This document shows positions 62,956 to 64,000 of a stretch of 64,000 nucleotides of DNA, piece by piece. Below the pieces are notes generated by a model, which was not told the DNA's origin, made no database searches, and saw only the letters and a program-made list of their open reading frames with translations. The stretch is taken from the NCBI GenBank assembly GCA_965277355.1, contig CBDICN010000001.1, positions 1,302,001-1,366,000 of the forward strand, given 5' to 3'. The DNA comes from RH-AL1 sp965277355 (lineage in GTDB: Bacteria > Pseudomonadota > Alphaproteobacteria > Rhizobiales > Beijerinckiaceae). Both the position numbers and the translations under genes were made by a program. Position 1 is the stretch's first letter. Each line of letters opens with the position of its first letter.

Positions 62956-64000
62956 TGCGCAAAGTCTCGCTGGTGTTGCTTGGTGCGGTCGTCGGGACGG
63001 GCCTCACGCTCGGCGCGCAGTCGCATCTTCTGCCGGGCGCCAATGCCGCTGCCTCAGACACCTATCGCAGCCTCAATCTGTTCGGCGACGTGTTCGAGAA
63101 AATCCGCACGGACTATGTCGAGAAGCCCGAGGACCAGAAGCTCGTCGAGGCCGCGATCAACGGCATGCTCACCTCGCTCGACCCGCATTCCTCATACATG
63201 GACGCCAAAAGCTTCCGCGATATGCAGGTGCAGACGCACGGCGAGTTCGGCGGCCTCGGCATCGAGGTCACGCAGGACAGCGACCAGATCAAAGTGGTGA
63301 CCCCGATCGACGATACGCCGGCCTCGAAGGCCGGCATCAAGTCGGGCGACATCATCTCCGCCATCGATGGAGATGCCGTTTCCGGCATGACCTTGAACCA
63401 GGCCGTCGACAAGATGCGCGGTGCGGTCAACACCTCCGTCACCCTTAAAATCCTGCGCGGAAAGAACAAGGATCCGCAAGACATCAAGCTGACCCGCGCG
63501 GTGATCACGATCAAGTCGGTTCGCAACAAGATCGAAGGCGACGACATCGGCTACATCCGCATCACCCAATTCAACGAGCAGACCTACGACGGGGTGAAGG
63601 AAGCGATCGACAAGTTCAACAAGGACATTCCCGGCGACAAGTTCAAGGGCTACATCCTCGACCTGCGCAACAATCCCGGTGGCCTTCTCGACCAGTCGAT
63701 CGCGGTTTCGAACGCCTTCATCGACAAAGGCGAGATCGTCTCGACGCGCGGTCGCAACGCCGACGAAACGCAGCGCTACAACGCGCGTCCCGGCGATATC
63801 TCGAAGGGTCGTCCGCTTGTCGTCCTCATCAACGGTGGTTCGGCCTCCGCGTCCGAGATCGTCGCCGGCGCGCTACAAGACCACAAGCGGGGCACGATCA
63901 TGGGCACCCGCTCATTCGGCAAGGGCTCGGTGCAGACGATTATCCCGCTCGGCCAGAACAATGGCGCGATCCGCCTCACCACGGCGCGATACTACACGCC
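62955..64000 (+). CDS. ctpA: Carboxy-terminal processing protease CtpA, S41 family (partial)
   Basis: At least 348 aa, cut by the window end (usual length ~440). A signal sequence (SLVLLGAVVGTGLTLGAQS) precedes FGDVFEKIRTDYVEKPEDQK. The PDZ domain is EFGGLGIEVTQDSDQIKVVT to ASKAGIKSGDIISAIDGDA. The catalytic domain has ILDLRNNPGGLLDQSIAV, the Ser nucleophile in VLINGGSASASEIVAGALQD and the Lys in TRSFGKGSVQTIIPLG. Periplasmic protease of the cell envelope; its start overlaps the envC stop, a conserved pairing in alphaproteobacteria. Confidence 0.96.
   Translation, partial: MRKVSLVLLGAVVGTGLTLGAQSHLLPGANAAASDTYRSLNLFGDVFEKIRTDYVEKPEDQKLVEAAINGMLTSLDPHSSYMDAKSFRDMQVQTHGEFGGLGIEVTQDSDQIKVVTPIDDTPASKAGIKSGDIISAIDGDAVSGMTLNQAVDKMRGAVNTSVTLKILRGKNKDPQDIKLTRAVITIKSVRNKIEGDDIGYIRITQFNEQTYDGVKEAIDKFNKDIPGDKFKGYILDLRNNPGGLLDQSIAVSNAFIDKGEIVSTRGRNADETQRYNARPGDISKGRPLVVLINGGSASASEIVAGALQDHKRGTIMGTRSFGKGSVQTIIPLGQNNGAIRLTTARYYT

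Overview
The window looks like chromosomal DNA of an alphaproteobacterium of the order Hyphomicrobiales (Rhizobiales). It is GC-rich and carries a CcrM-type GANTC methyltransferase, the ribosomal block rpsF-rpsR-DUF2232-rplI followed by dnaB and alr, the block rsfS-rlmH-envC-ctpA, and one alphaproteobacterial LexA-type box (GTTC-N7-GTTC). The genus cannot be told from the sequence. Both ends cut genes: ETF-quinone oxidoreductase on the left and ctpA on the right.

Layout. 1-2259: ETF-QO (partial) divergent from a uracil-DNA-glycosylase-like gene. 2317-8567: a type I restriction-modification island (hsdR, hsdM, hsdS). All five copies of a ~54-bp dispersed palindromic repeat that I found lie in its gaps, together with a frameshifted DUF559 nuclease gene and a truncated Eco57I-like remnant. 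8749-13783: zinc metallopeptidase, a small glycosyltransferase-like protein, a radical-SAM protein behind the LexA-like box, rnhB, ccrM and tRNA-Phe. 14202-18876: an amide/biuret nitrogen-scavenging operon (formamidase, biuret amidohydrolase-like, NCS1 permease, amidase). 19146-21746: an uncharacterised pair, FAD-dependent oxidoreductase plus ATP-grasp ligase. 21837-28162: core genes on the minus strand, with decayed sugE and amidinotransferase fragments between dnaB and rplI.

28342-35611: M50-like protease, Na+/H+ antiporter, a two-subunit molybdenum hydroxylase (iorAB type), a deleted quinone oxidoreductase remnant and a DUF2254 protein. 35644-40559: purB, a decayed parDE toxin-antitoxin pair, cytochrome P450, rpe and a thioesterase. 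40663-48483: a catabolic cluster with M20 hydrolase, SDR and amidase on the minus strand facing two consecutive DUF3311/sodium:solute symporter pairs on the plus strand. 48869-51860: cupin, two tandem transglutaminase-like cysteine proteases and small unknowns. 51964-64000: glycogen phosphorylase and two divergent GH13 enzymes (one trehalose-synthase-like), embedded among rsfS, rlmH, envC and ctpA.

The main themes are nitrogen scavenging from small amides, storage-glucan/trehalose metabolism, and a region rich in decaying accessory genes. The most unusual structure is at 4671-5269. A DUF559 nuclease gene is bracketed by inverted copies of the palindromic repeat, which are in turn bracketed by a 24-bp direct repeat derived from the end of hsdR. 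It looks like an inserted mobile cassette, and a probable deletion derivative lies between hsdM and hsdS.
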